From Rhodanobacteraceae bacterium (GTDB taxonomy: Bacteria > Pseudomonadota > Gammaproteobacteria > Xanthomonadales > Rhodanobacteraceae): 64,000 nucleotides of DNA. Positions 9,656 through 18,183 of this stretch are shown here, one piece after another. The position numbers were made by a program, and so were the translations under genes. Within the stretch, counting starts at the first letter, position 1; each line of letters begins with the position of its first letter. The stretch spans positions 496,001 to 560,000 of the forward strand of contig CP126120.1 of assembly GCA_030123585.1 (NCBI GenBank), written 5' to 3'. The notes under the pieces were generated by a model. It did no database searches. It was not told where the DNA came from and saw nothing but the letters and a program-made list of their open reading frames with translations.

Positions 9656-10903
9656 TCAGTTGTCGGCGGCGGTCTGGAAACGCGCCACGAATTCGGCTGC
9701 GGGTTCCGGTTTGCCGAGGTGATAGCCCTGGCCGAGGTCGCAACCCATGGCCGCCAGGGTGTGCTGGGTTTCGGCGTTCTCGATGCCTTCCGCGGTCACG
9801 TCCAATCCGAGATTGTGCGCCAGCTTGATGCTCGAATCGACCAGCTTGGCCATGCGCGGGTCCTCACGCATCGAGCCCACCAGCGATTTGTCGATCTTCA
9901 ATTCGGATGCCGGGAATTTGCTCAGGTAGGTGATCGAGGCGAAGCCGGTGCCGAAATCGTCGATGGCGACGCGCACGCCCTGGTCGCGCAGCCTGCGCAA
10001 GGTCAGTACGGTCGAGTCCATGTCCCGCGCCAGCGCGGTTTCGGTCACCTCCGCGATGACCGAGGTGGGCGCGACGCCCCAGATTCGCAGTGCGTCGAAC
10101 AATTGTTCCACGAGGCCGGGCCGTGACAGGACGCGCGGGGACAGGTTGATCGCGAACAGAAATCCCGGCGCGCCGGCCAGCGCCGCGGCGTAGCGGAAGG
10201 TCGCGTGGATGCTCCAGCGGGTCAGCGAGAGGATCAGGTCGTTCTGCTCGGCGAATGTCACGAAGTCGTCGGGTGATACGGTGCCGAGGATCCGGCTGGT
10301 CCAGCGCGCCAGCGACTCCGCACCCACGATCCCGCCCCGTTGCAGGTCCATGATCGGCTGGAACCAGGTGGCGAGACGGTTGGCGTCGATGCTGTCGCGC
10401 AGGTCCTGGTAGTCGATGGAGAGTTCCGAATCCCTGAGGTCGTGGAACGCATAACGGTCGCCGCTGGATGCGGCATCGTGGGCGGCCATCTGTGCCTGCC
10501 GCCACAACGCCTCCACGTCCTGCCCGTCCTGCGGATGCAGGGTGGCGCCCATCACGATCCGGACCGACCAGGGCGGCATGCCCGGCGCCAGGATCAGGGG
10601 CGATTCGAAAGCCGATTGCAGCTTGGTGATGGCGAGCAACACCTGGTTGCGGGTGTGCAGTTGCGGCAGGATCACCGCGAACGTTTCATCGCCTGAGCGG
10701 ATGACGGTGTCGCACGGGCGCAGCGATGCCTTGATCAACTTCTCGATGCCCGCCTCGGCTTGCTCGCCCTGTTCGCAGCCGAAGCGAAGGGCGAGCAGGC
10801 CGAGATCGCGGACGGCCACGACCATCACGGCGAAGCCGCCCTTGCCGCCGCCGCTTCCAAGCTGTTCCTCGATGGCGGCGAAGATCGCGCTCCGGTTCAT
10901 CAT
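9656..10903 (-). CDS. EAL-domain c-di-GMP phosphodiesterase with degenerate GGDEF domain
   Basis: Cytoplasmic protein of 415 residues: a GGDEF-like domain (about 1-165) and an EAL domain (about 175-410). The cyclase signature is degenerate, reading RSGDETF, so cyclase activity is unlikely. The phosphodiesterase residues look intact: Glu in GAESLARW (the EAL triplet reads ESL), Asn in INLSPR, Glu in EVTETAL, the Asp pair in IDDFGTGF, Lys in LKIDKSLV, Glu in AEGIEN, and the QGYHLGKP segment. It should hydrolyse c-di-GMP to pGpG, with the N-terminal domain perhaps acting as a GTP sensor. It lies 16 bases downstream of the HD-GYP gene on the same strand, probably one operon. Confidence 0.9.
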   Translation of the reverse strand: MMNRSAIFAAIEEQLGSGGGKGGFAVMVVAVRDLGLLALRFGCEQGEQAEAGIEKLIKASLRPCDTVIRSGDETFAVILPQLHTRNQVLLAITKLQSAFESPLILAPGMPPWSVRIVMGATLHPQDGQDVEALWRQAQMAAHDAASSGDRYAFHDLRDSELSIDYQDLRDSIDANRLATWFQPIMDLQRGGIVGAESLARWTSRILGTVSPDDFVTFAEQNDLILSLTRWSIHATFRYAAALAGAPGFLFAINLSPRVLSRPGLVEQLFDALRIWGVAPTSVIAEVTETALARDMDSTVLTLRRLRDQGVRVAIDDFGTGFASITYLSKFPASELKIDKSLVGSMREDPRMAKLVDSSIKLAHNLGLDVTAEGIENAETQHTLAAMGCDLGQGYHLGKPEPAAEFVARFQTAADN

Positions 10904-10919
10904 GGGGATGCCGTCCGTC

Positions 10920-12140
10920 TCATGCCGGCAGGAATCCGGCGGTGTCGATGGCGTGTTCTCCGGCGGCGAAGTTGCGCACGATTTCGACGGTGTGGCCGTC
11001 GCTGCTCTGACTCAGCAGGTCGAAGGTGCGGAAATCCGGAAGAGGTTGTTTGTCGGGGGTGCTGATCACCAGCACGCGCGGTCGCAGCCGGCGCACCTGG
11101 TTCTGCTCCATCACCACGGCCAGTTCGCCGGTGCTGAGTTCGACGCAGGAGCCGGTCGGATACACGCCGAGGCACACCTGGAACTGTTCCACCAGTTCGG
11201 TCTGGAACAACCTGCCGCGTGCGCGGTAGATCGCCTGCAGCGCCGCGTGCCGCGAAACCGGCGTCCGGTAGGGACGCGCGCTGATCATGGCGTCGTAGGT
11301 GTCGATGATCGCCAGCATCCGTCCCGCCATCGGGATGCCGCTTTCCATGATGCCGTCGGGATAGCCGCTGCCGTTGCAGCGTTCGTGGTGCGTGCGCATC
11401 ACGTCCAGCACGTCCGGATCGTTGATGCCGGCCGAGGTGACGATGGCGACGCCTTCCTCGACATGCCCGTGCACCAGGGCGGCCTCGGTGTCCGTCAGCG
11501 GTCCGACGCGTTGCAGCAGTTCGCGATCGACCTTCGTCTTGCCCACGTCCATGAGCAGGCCGCCGGTGGCGAGGCTGACGATGGTGCCTTCCTGCAGGCC
11601 GAGATGGCGGCCGAATGCCGCCGCCAGCGCGCCGCAGGCGATCGCGTGGCTGTAGGTGTAGTCGTCGTGCTTGCGCAGGCCTTCGAGGAACAGGAACGCG
11701 TCGGCGCTGCGCAGCACGCTTGCCACCAGCGGACGCACGGCCTCCTCGACCTGTTCGACCGACAGTTCGCGGCCGTGGGCGACGTCGGAGTAGATCCGGT
11801 CCACCGATTCCGTGATCGCCTGCAGCGTCTCGTGCGCGCGCGGCAGTTCGTCGTCGAGGCTGATCCGGTTCGCGTAGTTCGTGGCGCGCCGGAACCTGGG
11901 GTCCAGCGACTGGCTGCGTTTCAGGAGCAGCAAACGGCGATCCAGCGCCACCGTGCGGCGCCGGTCGATGTACACGAACTTGCACAGCGCGCGCAGCACG
12001 GCGATGTCTTCCTCGCTGCGTACTTCCACGCCTTGCAACGGAAAGGGTGTGCCTTCCCATGGCCGGTCGAGCCGGCACACGTACATCCCGAGCTCGAGGT
12101 CGGCGATGTCGATGCGGGTTTCTTCGATCTGCGTGGTCAT
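10920..12140 (-). CDS. HD-GYP family protein with DUF3391 N-terminus and altered HD motif
   Basis: Protein of 406 residues: an N-terminal DUF3391 domain (about 1-120, IADLELGMYVCRLDRPWEGTPF) and a C-terminal HD-GYP domain (about 140-340). The GYP motif is intact (HHERCNGSGYPDG) and other conserved parts are present (YSHAIACGALAAAFGRHLGL). The position expected to read HDIGK reads MDVGK, so the histidine of the HD metal pair is replaced by Met. Activity may be reduced or lost. It sits directly upstream of the EAL gene, so the two probably act in the same c-di-GMP circuit. Family assignment is firm; activity is uncertain. Confidence 0.88.
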   Translation of the reverse strand: MTTQIEETRIDIADLELGMYVCRLDRPWEGTPFPLQGVEVRSEEDIAVLRALCKFVYIDRRRTVALDRRLLLLKRSQSLDPRFRRATNYANRISLDDELPRAHETLQAITESVDRIYSDVAHGRELSVEQVEEAVRPLVASVLRSADAFLFLEGLRKHDDYTYSHAIACGALAAAFGRHLGLQEGTIVSLATGGLLMDVGKTKVDRELLQRVGPLTDTEAALVHGHVEEGVAIVTSAGINDPDVLDVMRTHHERCNGSGYPDGIMESGIPMAGRMLAIIDTYDAMISARPYRTPVSRHAALQAIYRARGRLFQTELVEQFQVCLGVYPTGSCVELSTGELAVVMEQNQVRRLRPRVLVISTPDKQPLPDFRTFDLLSQSSDGHTVEIVRNFAAGEHAIDTAGFLPA

Positions 12141-12274
12141 GCGGTCATGGTCGTGAACGCGCCGAGCGTATCAGGGCTTCCCCGGGGAAAACCGCGGGCC
12201 TAGTGTATGCGCGCGTGGCGAAGCGGTGGGGAGGCGGGCTTGCTTCGTGGCCGGCATGGCCTTACGTTAACTAG

Positions 12275-12541
12275 ATGGCCAAGGGTTTCGTCAACGACGA
12301 TGCGGTACAGGACCAGATCGACGCGACGGTCGCCGATGCGGTCGCGCGTGCCCGCAGCAAACAGGGCAAGGGGCCGGGCCTCACGCATTGCGAGGAATGC
12401 GGCGCGTCGATCCCCGAGGCGCGGCGCAAGGCCGTGCCGGGCGTGCGCCTGTGCGTGAACTGTCAGGCCGAGCGTGACCGAGAGGAGCAGACGTTCAGCG
12501 GCTACAACCGCCGGGGCAGCAAGGACAGCCAGTTGCGTTGA
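12275..12541 (+). CDS. DksA/TraR-type zinc finger protein (YbiI-like)
   Basis: Small protein of 88 residues, the same size as E. coli YbiI. It has a C4 zinc finger, HCEECGASIPEARRKAVPGV...CVNC, in the DksA/TraR arrangement. The N-terminus is a short helical region with acidic residues (MAKGFVNDDAVQDQIDATVADAV), too short for the full DksA coiled coil. It is divergent from the HD-GYP gene. A role in RNA polymerase binding is possible by family but unproven. Confidence 0.85.
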   Translation: MAKGFVNDDAVQDQIDATVADAVARARSKQGKGPGLTHCEECGASIPEARRKAVPGVRLCVNCQAERDREEQTFSGYNRRGSKDSQLR

Positions 12542-12563
12542 GCGGTGTTTTCGCCCACGCGAC

Positions 12564-12593
12564 TTGTGCGCGGACGCGAGTCATAAATACAAT
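12564..12593 (+). promoter_or_regulatory. Predicted sigma-70 promoter for the ABC exporter genes
   Basis: A -35-like TTGTGC (12564-12569) and a -10-like TACAAT (12588-12593) are separated by 18 bases, in a local AT-rich patch just before the ATPase gene at 12623. The predicted start of transcription is about 12600. This is pattern-based only. Confidence 0.5.
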
Positions 12594-12622
12594 ACTGGTC
12601 GGTTCAGTTTCGGATCGCGCCC

Positions 12623-13582
12623 ATGCCAACCGATGCCTCCACGCCCTTTGCGGACGACGAACCCGTGATCGTGGTCAACGGCCTCGACAAGACCTACGAA
12701 GGCGGCTTCAAGGCGCTGAAGGGCATCGACCTGACGGTGCGCCGCGGCGAGATCTTCGCGCTGCTCGGCCCGAACGGCGCGGGCAAGACCACGCTGATCA
12801 GCATCATCTGCGGCATCGTGAATCCCGGCCACGGCACGGTGACGGTCGACGGCCACGACATCATCCACGACTGGCGCAAGACCCGCTCGATCATCGGCTT
12901 GGTGCCGCAGGAGTTGAAAACCGACGCGTTCGAAACGGTCTGGAACACGGTGCGCTTCAGCCGCGGCCTGTTCGGCAAGGCACCGGACGACGCCTACTTG
13001 GAGCAGTTGTTGAAGGATCTGTCGCTGTGGGACAAGCGCGACGCCAGGATCCTGATGCTCTCGGGCGGCATGAAGCGGCGCGTGATGATTGCCAAGGCGC
13101 TGTCGCACCAGCCGACGGTGCTGTTCCTCGACGAACCAACCGCGGGCGTGGACGTGGAATTGCGCCGCGACATGTGGGCGATGGTGCGGCGGCTGCGCGA
13201 GTCGGGCGTCACGATCATCCTGACCACGCATTACATCGAGGAGGCTGAGGACATGGCCGACCGTGTGGGCGTGATCAACAAGGGCGAGCTGATCGTGGTG
13301 GAGGAAAAGACCGCGCTGATGCAGAAGCTCGGCAAGAAACAGTTGCGATTGCAACTGCACGAGCCGGTCGCGGCGCTGCCGGAAGCCTTGTCTCCATACA
13401 GGCTGGAACTCAACGGCAAGGGCGACGAGATCACCTACACCTATGACACGCAGGGCGAGCGCACCGGCATCACCCTGCTGCTGCGCGACCTCGCCGCCGC
13501 CGGGATTGGCTTCAAGGACTTGAGCACGCGCCAGGACACGCTGGAGCAGATCTTCGTCGATCTGGTAACGGAAAAGGCATGA
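12623..13582 (+). CDS. ABC transporter ATP-binding protein (YadG-like)
   Basis: ATPase subunit of an ABC-2 type exporter, 319 residues. It shows Walker A (GPNGAGKTT), the Q-loop ([14 protein letters not shown]), a signature motif of the LSGGMKRR form, Walker B with the following Glu ([12 protein letters not shown]) and the switch His ([11 protein letters not shown]). The C-terminal 90 residues are a substrate/regulatory extension typical of this subgroup. It is followed 31 bases later by the membrane subunit, giving the YadG-YadH arrangement. Substrate is not known. Confidence 0.92.
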   Translation: MPTDASTPFADDEPVIVVNGLDKTYEGGFKALKGIDLTVRRGEIFALLGPNGAGKTTLISIICGIVNPGHGTVTVDGHDIIHDWRKTRSIIGLVPQELKTDAFETVWNTVRFSRGLFGKAPDDAYLEQLLKDLSLWDKRDARILMLSGGMKRRVMIAKALSHQPTVLFLDEPTAGVDVELRRDMWAMVRRLRESGVTIILTTHYIEEAEDMADRVGVINKGELIVVEEKTALMQKLGKKQLRLQLHEPVAALPEALSPYRLELNGKGDEITYTYDTQGERTGITLLLRDLAAAGIGFKDLSTRQDTLEQIFVDLVTEKA

Positions 13583-13613
13583 GTGAACCCATGACGCGAC
13601 CCACGGAGGGCGC

Positions 13614-14375
13614 ATGAACGTCCACGGCATCCGCGCGATCTACCGTTTCGAGATGGCGCGCACCGGGCGCACGCTGATGCAGAGCGTGCTCTCGCCGGTG
13701 GTGTCCACGTCACTGTATTTCGTGGTGTTCGGTTCGGCGATCGGTTCGCGCATCACCAGTGTCGAGGGCGTCAGCTACGCGGCCTTCATCATTCCGGGAC
13801 TGGTGATGCTGTCGCTGTTGATGCAGAGCGTGTCCAACGCCTCGTTCGGCATCTACTTCCCGAAATTCGTGGGCACGATCTACGAGGTGCATTCGGCGCC
13901 GTTGTCGTACCTTGAAATCATCACCGGCTACGTGGGCGCGGCCGCGACCAAGGCCATTATCGTGGGCGCGATCATCATGATCACCGCGCGGGTGTTCGTG
14001 GATTACTCGATCGCGCATCCGGCGGTGATGCTGCTGTTCCTGGTGATGACCACGGTCGCCTTCAGCCTGTTCGGGTTCATCATCGGGATCTGGGCGGACA
14101 ATTTCGAGAAGCTGCAGGTGGTGCCGCTGATGATCATCACGCCGCTGACGTTCCTCGGCGGCAGTTTCTATTCGATCCATATGCTGCCGCCGTTCTGGCA
14201 GAAGGTGACGCTGTTCAATCCGGTGGTGTATTTGATTTCCGGTTTCCGCTGGAGCTTCTACGGCCTCGCCGACGTGAACGTCGGCATCAGCGTGCTCGCG
14301 ACGCTGGTTTTCCTGGCGCTGTGCCTTGTGGGCGTGTGGTGGATTTTCCGCACGGGCTGGCGCCTGAAGGCGTGA
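13614..14375 (+). CDS. ABC-2 type transporter permease (YadH-like)
   Basis: Integral inner-membrane protein of 253 residues with six predicted hydrophobic segments in the ABC-2 permease pattern. Typical stretches are [38 protein letters not shown] and a final [18 protein letters not shown]. The ATG at 13614 follows a good GGAGGG site. It forms an exporter with the ATPase encoded just upstream. The export substrate cannot be inferred. Confidence 0.92.
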   Translation: MNVHGIRAIYRFEMARTGRTLMQSVLSPVVSTSLYFVVFGSAIGSRITSVEGVSYAAFIIPGLVMLSLLMQSVSNASFGIYFPKFVGTIYEVHSAPLSYLEIITGYVGAAATKAIIVGAIIMITARVFVDYSIAHPAVMLLFLVMTTVAFSLFGFIIGIWADNFEKLQVVPLMIITPLTFLGGSFYSIHMLPPFWQKVTLFNPVVYLISGFRWSFYGLADVNVGISVLATLVFLALCLVGVWWIFRTGWRLKA

Positions 14376-14593
14376 CGGCGCGGCGCGTACCGCGGGACCG
14401 CTGCGTCAACAACTGTTTCCGGACGGCGCGCTGCCGCGGGCGGCGCGGCGTGAACAAGTGTTTCCGCATGTGTGGCCCGTCACTTTCCCGTGTCGCGACT
14501 CGTCAAAAAGGGTCACGCGCACCGGTTTGAACGAAGGCATGGCATTGCTCTTGCTCAATGGCGCTTGTCGTCATCCACAAGTGACCGCGTTCC

Positions 14594-15649
14594 ATGCCCG
14601 ATGTGCTGCCAGCTTCCGATACCACCTACGCCGAGCGCGCCAGCCGCGCCGTCAAGCGTTTGCACCGGTTGCGTACGGTCGCGCTCGCGATGGGCGCCAT
14701 CATGGTGGGCACCGTGCTGTACCGGCACGGAGCGCCGGCGTCGGTCTGGGTGCTGCTTGCGATGCATGCCCTGGTGTGGCCGCACGTGGCATGGCAGATC
14801 CTGCGCCGCAGCCCCAATCCGATCGCGATGGATGTGAAATGCTTCATGGGCGACACTGCGATGGGCGGGGTCTGGATCGCGCTGATGCAGTTCAACCTTC
14901 TGCCCAGCGCGCTGATGGCGACGATGTTCGCGATCACCCTGATCACCATCGATGGCAAGCGGCTGCTCGTGCGCGGCATGGCCCTGCAGGCGCTGGCGTG
15001 CGTCGTCGCCGCCGTGGCGAACGGCATGTCGTTCGCGCCGGAGACCGACATTGTCGAGATCTTCGCGTCGCTGCCGCTGCTGGTGGTATTCCCGGTGGCG
15101 CTGGGATTCATCATGCACGGACTCGCGCAGCGCGTGCGCGCGCAGAACCGCCTGCTTCTCAAGATCAGCAGCATCGACAGCCTGTGCGGGCTGCTCAACC
15201 GCAGGCATTGGGAAGATGCGGTGAGCGCCGCGCTGGCGCGCCATTGCTGCGACAACGCCGTGATGCTGCTGATCGACATCGACGGCTTCAAGTCCGTCAA
15301 CGACCGATATGGGCACACCGCCGGCGACGAGGTGATCCGCCAGGTCGGCGCGATCATCCGCGGCAGCCTGCGCGAGGGCGACCTGGCCGGCCGTTACGGC
15401 GGCGACGAATTCTCCGTGGTCCTGTGCGGCGCCGGCTTGCCGGCGGCCACGACCGTCGCGGAAAGGATTCGCGCCGGCGTCGCGTGCTCGCTGTTCGAGT
15501 CGGTGCCGGGACTGCGCTGCACGGTGAGCATCGGCCTGGCTTGCGCCCCGTCCGATGGGTGCGCGGTCCGCGACTGGGTCAAGGAGGCTGACGCCGCGCT
15601 GTATCGCGCCAAGCTGGCCGGCCGCAACCGCTTCGTGATCGTGGCCTGA
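14594..15649 (+). CDS. Membrane diguanylate cyclase with MASE2-type sensor
   Basis: Protein of 351 residues that should make c-di-GMP from two GTP. The first 180 or so residues form four to five membrane segments in MASE2 style, as in AdrA/DgcC-type cyclases. The C-terminal GGDEF domain has an intact active site (RYGGDEF) and an RxxD inhibitory site (REGD) five residues before it, so product feedback is expected. It is transcribed alone; the 218 bases upstream hold only two similar copies of an AACAA-TGTTTCCG motif (near 14408 and 14450). It opposes the two hydrolase-type c-di-GMP proteins encoded at 9656-12140. Confidence 0.9.
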   Translation: MPDVLPASDTTYAERASRAVKRLHRLRTVALAMGAIMVGTVLYRHGAPASVWVLLAMHALVWPHVAWQILRRSPNPIAMDVKCFMGDTAMGGVWIALMQFNLLPSALMATMFAITLITIDGKRLLVRGMALQALACVVAAVANGMSFAPETDIVEIFASLPLLVVFPVALGFIMHGLAQRVRAQNRLLLKISSIDSLCGLLNRRHWEDAVSAALARHCCDNAVMLLIDIDGFKSVNDRYGHTAGDEVIRQVGAIIRGSLREGDLAGRYGGDEFSVVLCGAGLPAATTVAERIRAGVACSLFESVPGLRCTVSIGLACAPSDGCAVRDWVKEADAALYRAKLAGRNRFVIVA

Positions 15650-15739
15650 AAGCGATCGGCCGATTCCGCTGCGTGCGGCGGTCCGGCACGCTCCCCGGTT
15701 TGGTAGCACAATGGGCGTTCCCTCATCGAGGAGAACGCC

Positions 15740-16522
15740 ATGCGAACGTCCGGTTTCATCCTGCTCACTGCGCTGGCACTGCCGTTCGCGGCATCCGCGC
15801 AACCCGTTCCCGATGCTGCCGCGCCGGCCGCGGCCAACATTCCGGCCTTCATCGCCAAGGCGCTCAATGACCCTGCGCGCGCCGCGGACAGGAAGGACGA
15901 CGCACGCCGCAAGATCGCCGAGGTGATGGTGTTCGCGGGCGTCAAGCCCGGCGACAAGGTGCTGGAACTCGATCCCGGATCGGGCTACTGGACGCGCGTG
16001 TTCAGCCGCATCGTCGGTCCCAAGGGCCACGTGTATACCGTATGGCCGGACGAGATGGCCAGGTTCTCGGGCAAGAGTTTTACCAACTGGCAAGGGCTGG
16101 TGAAGGACACCTACAAGAATGTGAGTCTGCTGAAACAGCCGGCCGCGATGCTGAGCGTGCCGCAGAAGGTGGACATCGTGTTCACCTCGCAGAATTACCA
16201 CGACTACCACGACCCGTTCATGGGGCCGGTGGACATGCACAAGTTCGACCGGCAGGTTTACGAGGCGCTGAAGCCGGGCGGCGTGTTCGTCGTGATCGAC
16301 CACATCGCGCCTGCGGGTTCCGGCATCAGCGACACCAACACGCTGCACCGGATCGATCCCGAAGTGGTCAAGCAGGAAGTCGAGGGCGCCGGTTTCGTGT
16401 TCGACGGTTCCAGCGATGCGCTGGTCAATCCCAACGATCCGTTGAACATCAAGGTGTTCGATCCGTCGATCCGCGGCCATACCAGCCAGTTCATCTACCG
16501 CTTCCGCAAGCCCGCGAAGTAA
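15740..16522 (+). CDS. Exported class I methyltransferase-like protein
   Basis: The 260-residue product begins with a clear signal peptide (MRTSGFILLTALALPFAASA, probable cleavage after SAQ/QPV) and then a Rossmann-type methyltransferase fold. The motif I region reads KVLELDPGSGYWTRVFSRIVGP, followed by VDIVFTSQNYHDYHD and LKPGGVFVVIDHIAP. The canonical Gly-rich motif is changed to DPGSGYWT, which is characteristic of this exported subfamily. Export is puzzling because S-adenosylmethionine is cytoplasmic; the protein may bind another ligand. The start at 15740 has a GAGGAG ribosome site. Confidence 0.82.
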   Translation: MRTSGFILLTALALPFAASAQPVPDAAAPAAANIPAFIAKALNDPARAADRKDDARRKIAEVMVFAGVKPGDKVLELDPGSGYWTRVFSRIVGPKGHVYTVWPDEMARFSGKSFTNWQGLVKDTYKNVSLLKQPAAMLSVPQKVDIVFTSQNYHDYHDPFMGPVDMHKFDRQVYEALKPGGVFVVIDHIAPAGSGISDTNTLHRIDPEVVKQEVEGAGFVFDGSSDALVNPNDPLNIKVFDPSIRGHTSQFIYRFRKPAK

Positions 16523-16535
16523 GGTCGTTCCGCCT

Positions 16536-16566
16536 GCCCACCCGCGTCATCCCGGCGCGGGTGGGC
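16536..16566. repeat. Perfect hairpin between convergent genes
   Basis: Arms GCCCACCCGCG and CGCGGGTGGGC are exactly complementary (11 bases) around a 9-base loop. It sits between the convergent methyltransferase and HAF-repeat genes, so it may end transcription in both directions, although no T-run follows. The loop plus right arm (TCATCCCGGCGCGGG) also resembles a dispersed repeat. Confidence 0.5.
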
Positions 16567-16592
16567 GAGTGTGCCTGGCAAGCTAGCGCGGA

Positions 16593-17969
16593 TTACTGCG
16601 TTGCAGTTGACGTGCTTGCGAGTTGCGGCGACGGTAGCGCGAACATCCCGTGGACATGGCTGGCCCGCATCCATTTCGCGATCAGCGCGCGGGTACGCGC
16701 AGGCAGTGCGAATCTGGCGATCTTGCGAATGCCGCTGCCGATCGCTGCCTGATTGTCTTTGTCCGCCTGAACCGGCGTGGCAAGGAAGGCGTGCACGTTG
16801 CCGGTGGCCCACACGTATGCCATGCCCACGATCTGCCCGCGGTCGTTAATACCGAACCCGTGCATCAGGTACAGCGGCGAGTTGGCCGGGATCAGGTCGT
16901 TCAGGTCGTACATCTTGCCGTCCTGCCACAGAATTCCGGTGGTATCCCCGTTCTTGTCGAGAGAGACACCGGTGATCTGGCCGCGATTGTTGATGGCGAC
17001 CGCTGCGCTTTTCGTGTCGCCGGGCAGGGCACCGAGGTTGGTCATCTTGCCGTGCCGCCACAGGAAAGCGCGCTGGGGTCCGTTGGCCGGATCATCACCG
17101 GGCAGACCCGACGAGCCGACGACCTCGCCGCGATCGTTGATCGCGTTGGCGGCGTGGTTGTAATGGCCACCGAGGTTGCCGAGATCGATCATGCGGCCAT
17201 GGCGCCACAGCAAGGCATGCTGCGGCTGGATCGCCACACCGTAACGTCCGTCATAGAGCGCGCAATATCCCGAAGCGCCGACGACTTCGCCGCGGTTGCT
17301 GATCGCGAACGCCACGCCTTCGGCGTCGCCCTTGGGCAATGGCAGCACCCGCTCGATCTCGAGTCCTCGCCATACCACTGGGAGAAAATGCAGGACTTGG
17401 GCGGAAGCTGGAGGCCCCGGGGAAGGAGGACAGGCTGTATCGCGCACCATGGTTTCGGCATAACCGACGGTCACCCCACGGTTGTTGATCCATGCGGCCT
17501 GGTTATTGGGTCCACCCAGACCGGTGAGACCGTACATCTCGCCGTCCTTCCAGATGAAACCAACGCAAGTCAGGTTCGTGCCGAACCCGCAGAAGTTCTC
17601 GCTGTTCGGGTCGGGTATCGCCAATTCGGCTTCCCCGCCCACCGTCCCGGACGCGTTCACATTGGCGAACGACTGGCTGTTCTGCCCACCCAGTGTGCCG
17701 AGGTCGATCATCTTGCCGCCTTCAATCACGAATGAATGCAGGACGAAGTTGCCGTCGACCTCTTCCAGCGAGGTGCCGTCGATCTGTCCCTGGTTGTTGA
17801 TGCCGTAGGCAAGGCTGAAGCCATCACCTCCCGGCAGCGTGCCGAGGTCGGTCACGATGTAGTGGGGCGGATTCGGCGGGTCTGCCGGCGCGGCGGTCGT
17901 GCCGCAGGCAAGGGCGATGGCGAGCCCGAGGCTCGCCCAATGGTACGAAGTGGTTCTGGAAAGTTTCAT
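16593..17969 (-). CDS. Secreted HAF-repeat protein
   Basis: Exported protein of 458 residues. A signal peptide (about 1-27, SLGLAIALACGTTAAPA) is followed by at least six copies of the HAF repeat, with the pattern DLGTLGG..., INNRGQ(I/V)VG and AFLWRHGKM. Examples are MIDLGNLGGHYNHAANAINDRG and MTNLGALPGDTKSAAVAINNRG. These repeats form beta-propeller-like extracellular proteins of unknown function. The ATG at 17969 was preferred to the longer frame from 18065 because the signal peptide starts there. It is divergent from the large regulator at 18184. Confidence 0.83.
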   Translation of the reverse strand: MKLSRTTSYHWASLGLAIALACGTTAAPADPPNPPHYIVTDLGTLPGGDGFSLAYGINNQGQIDGTSLEEVDGNFVLHSFVIEGGKMIDLGTLGGQNSQSFANVNASGTVGGEAELAIPDPNSENFCGFGTNLTCVGFIWKDGEMYGLTGLGGPNNQAAWINNRGVTVGYAETMVRDTACPPSPGPPASAQVLHFLPVVWRGLEIERVLPLPKGDAEGVAFAISNRGEVVGASGYCALYDGRYGVAIQPQHALLWRHGRMIDLGNLGGHYNHAANAINDRGEVVGSSGLPGDDPANGPQRAFLWRHGKMTNLGALPGDTKSAAVAINNRGQITGVSLDKNGDTTGILWQDGKMYDLNDLIPANSPLYLMHGFGINDRGQIVGMAYVWATGNVHAFLATPVQADKDNQAAIGSGIRKIARFALPARTRALIAKWMRASHVHGMFALPSPQLASTSTATQ

Positions 17970-18183
17970 GGTGGTTTCCCTCACGTCACGGCAGTTGTGC
18001 CGTTGAGGAAACCTTGCGCGGAAGGGTTCCATGAAGTCTTCAAGGCCCGCATCAATCTTTTTCAATTCTTTTCAGGCCGGATAAGGCCGGGCCCCGGCTT
18101 CCCGAGGCGTTTCAAAGTGCTAGAGTGGAAGCTGCACCGACGTCCCGCCAACGCAAGCATGGGCCGTCCAATGCGTGGCACAC

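Noticed and set aside
18175..18183. GTG start nine bases earlier for the winged-helix regulator
   Set aside because: The ATG at 18184 is in frame and gives a normal N-terminus; the difference is only three residues and cannot be settled from sequence.
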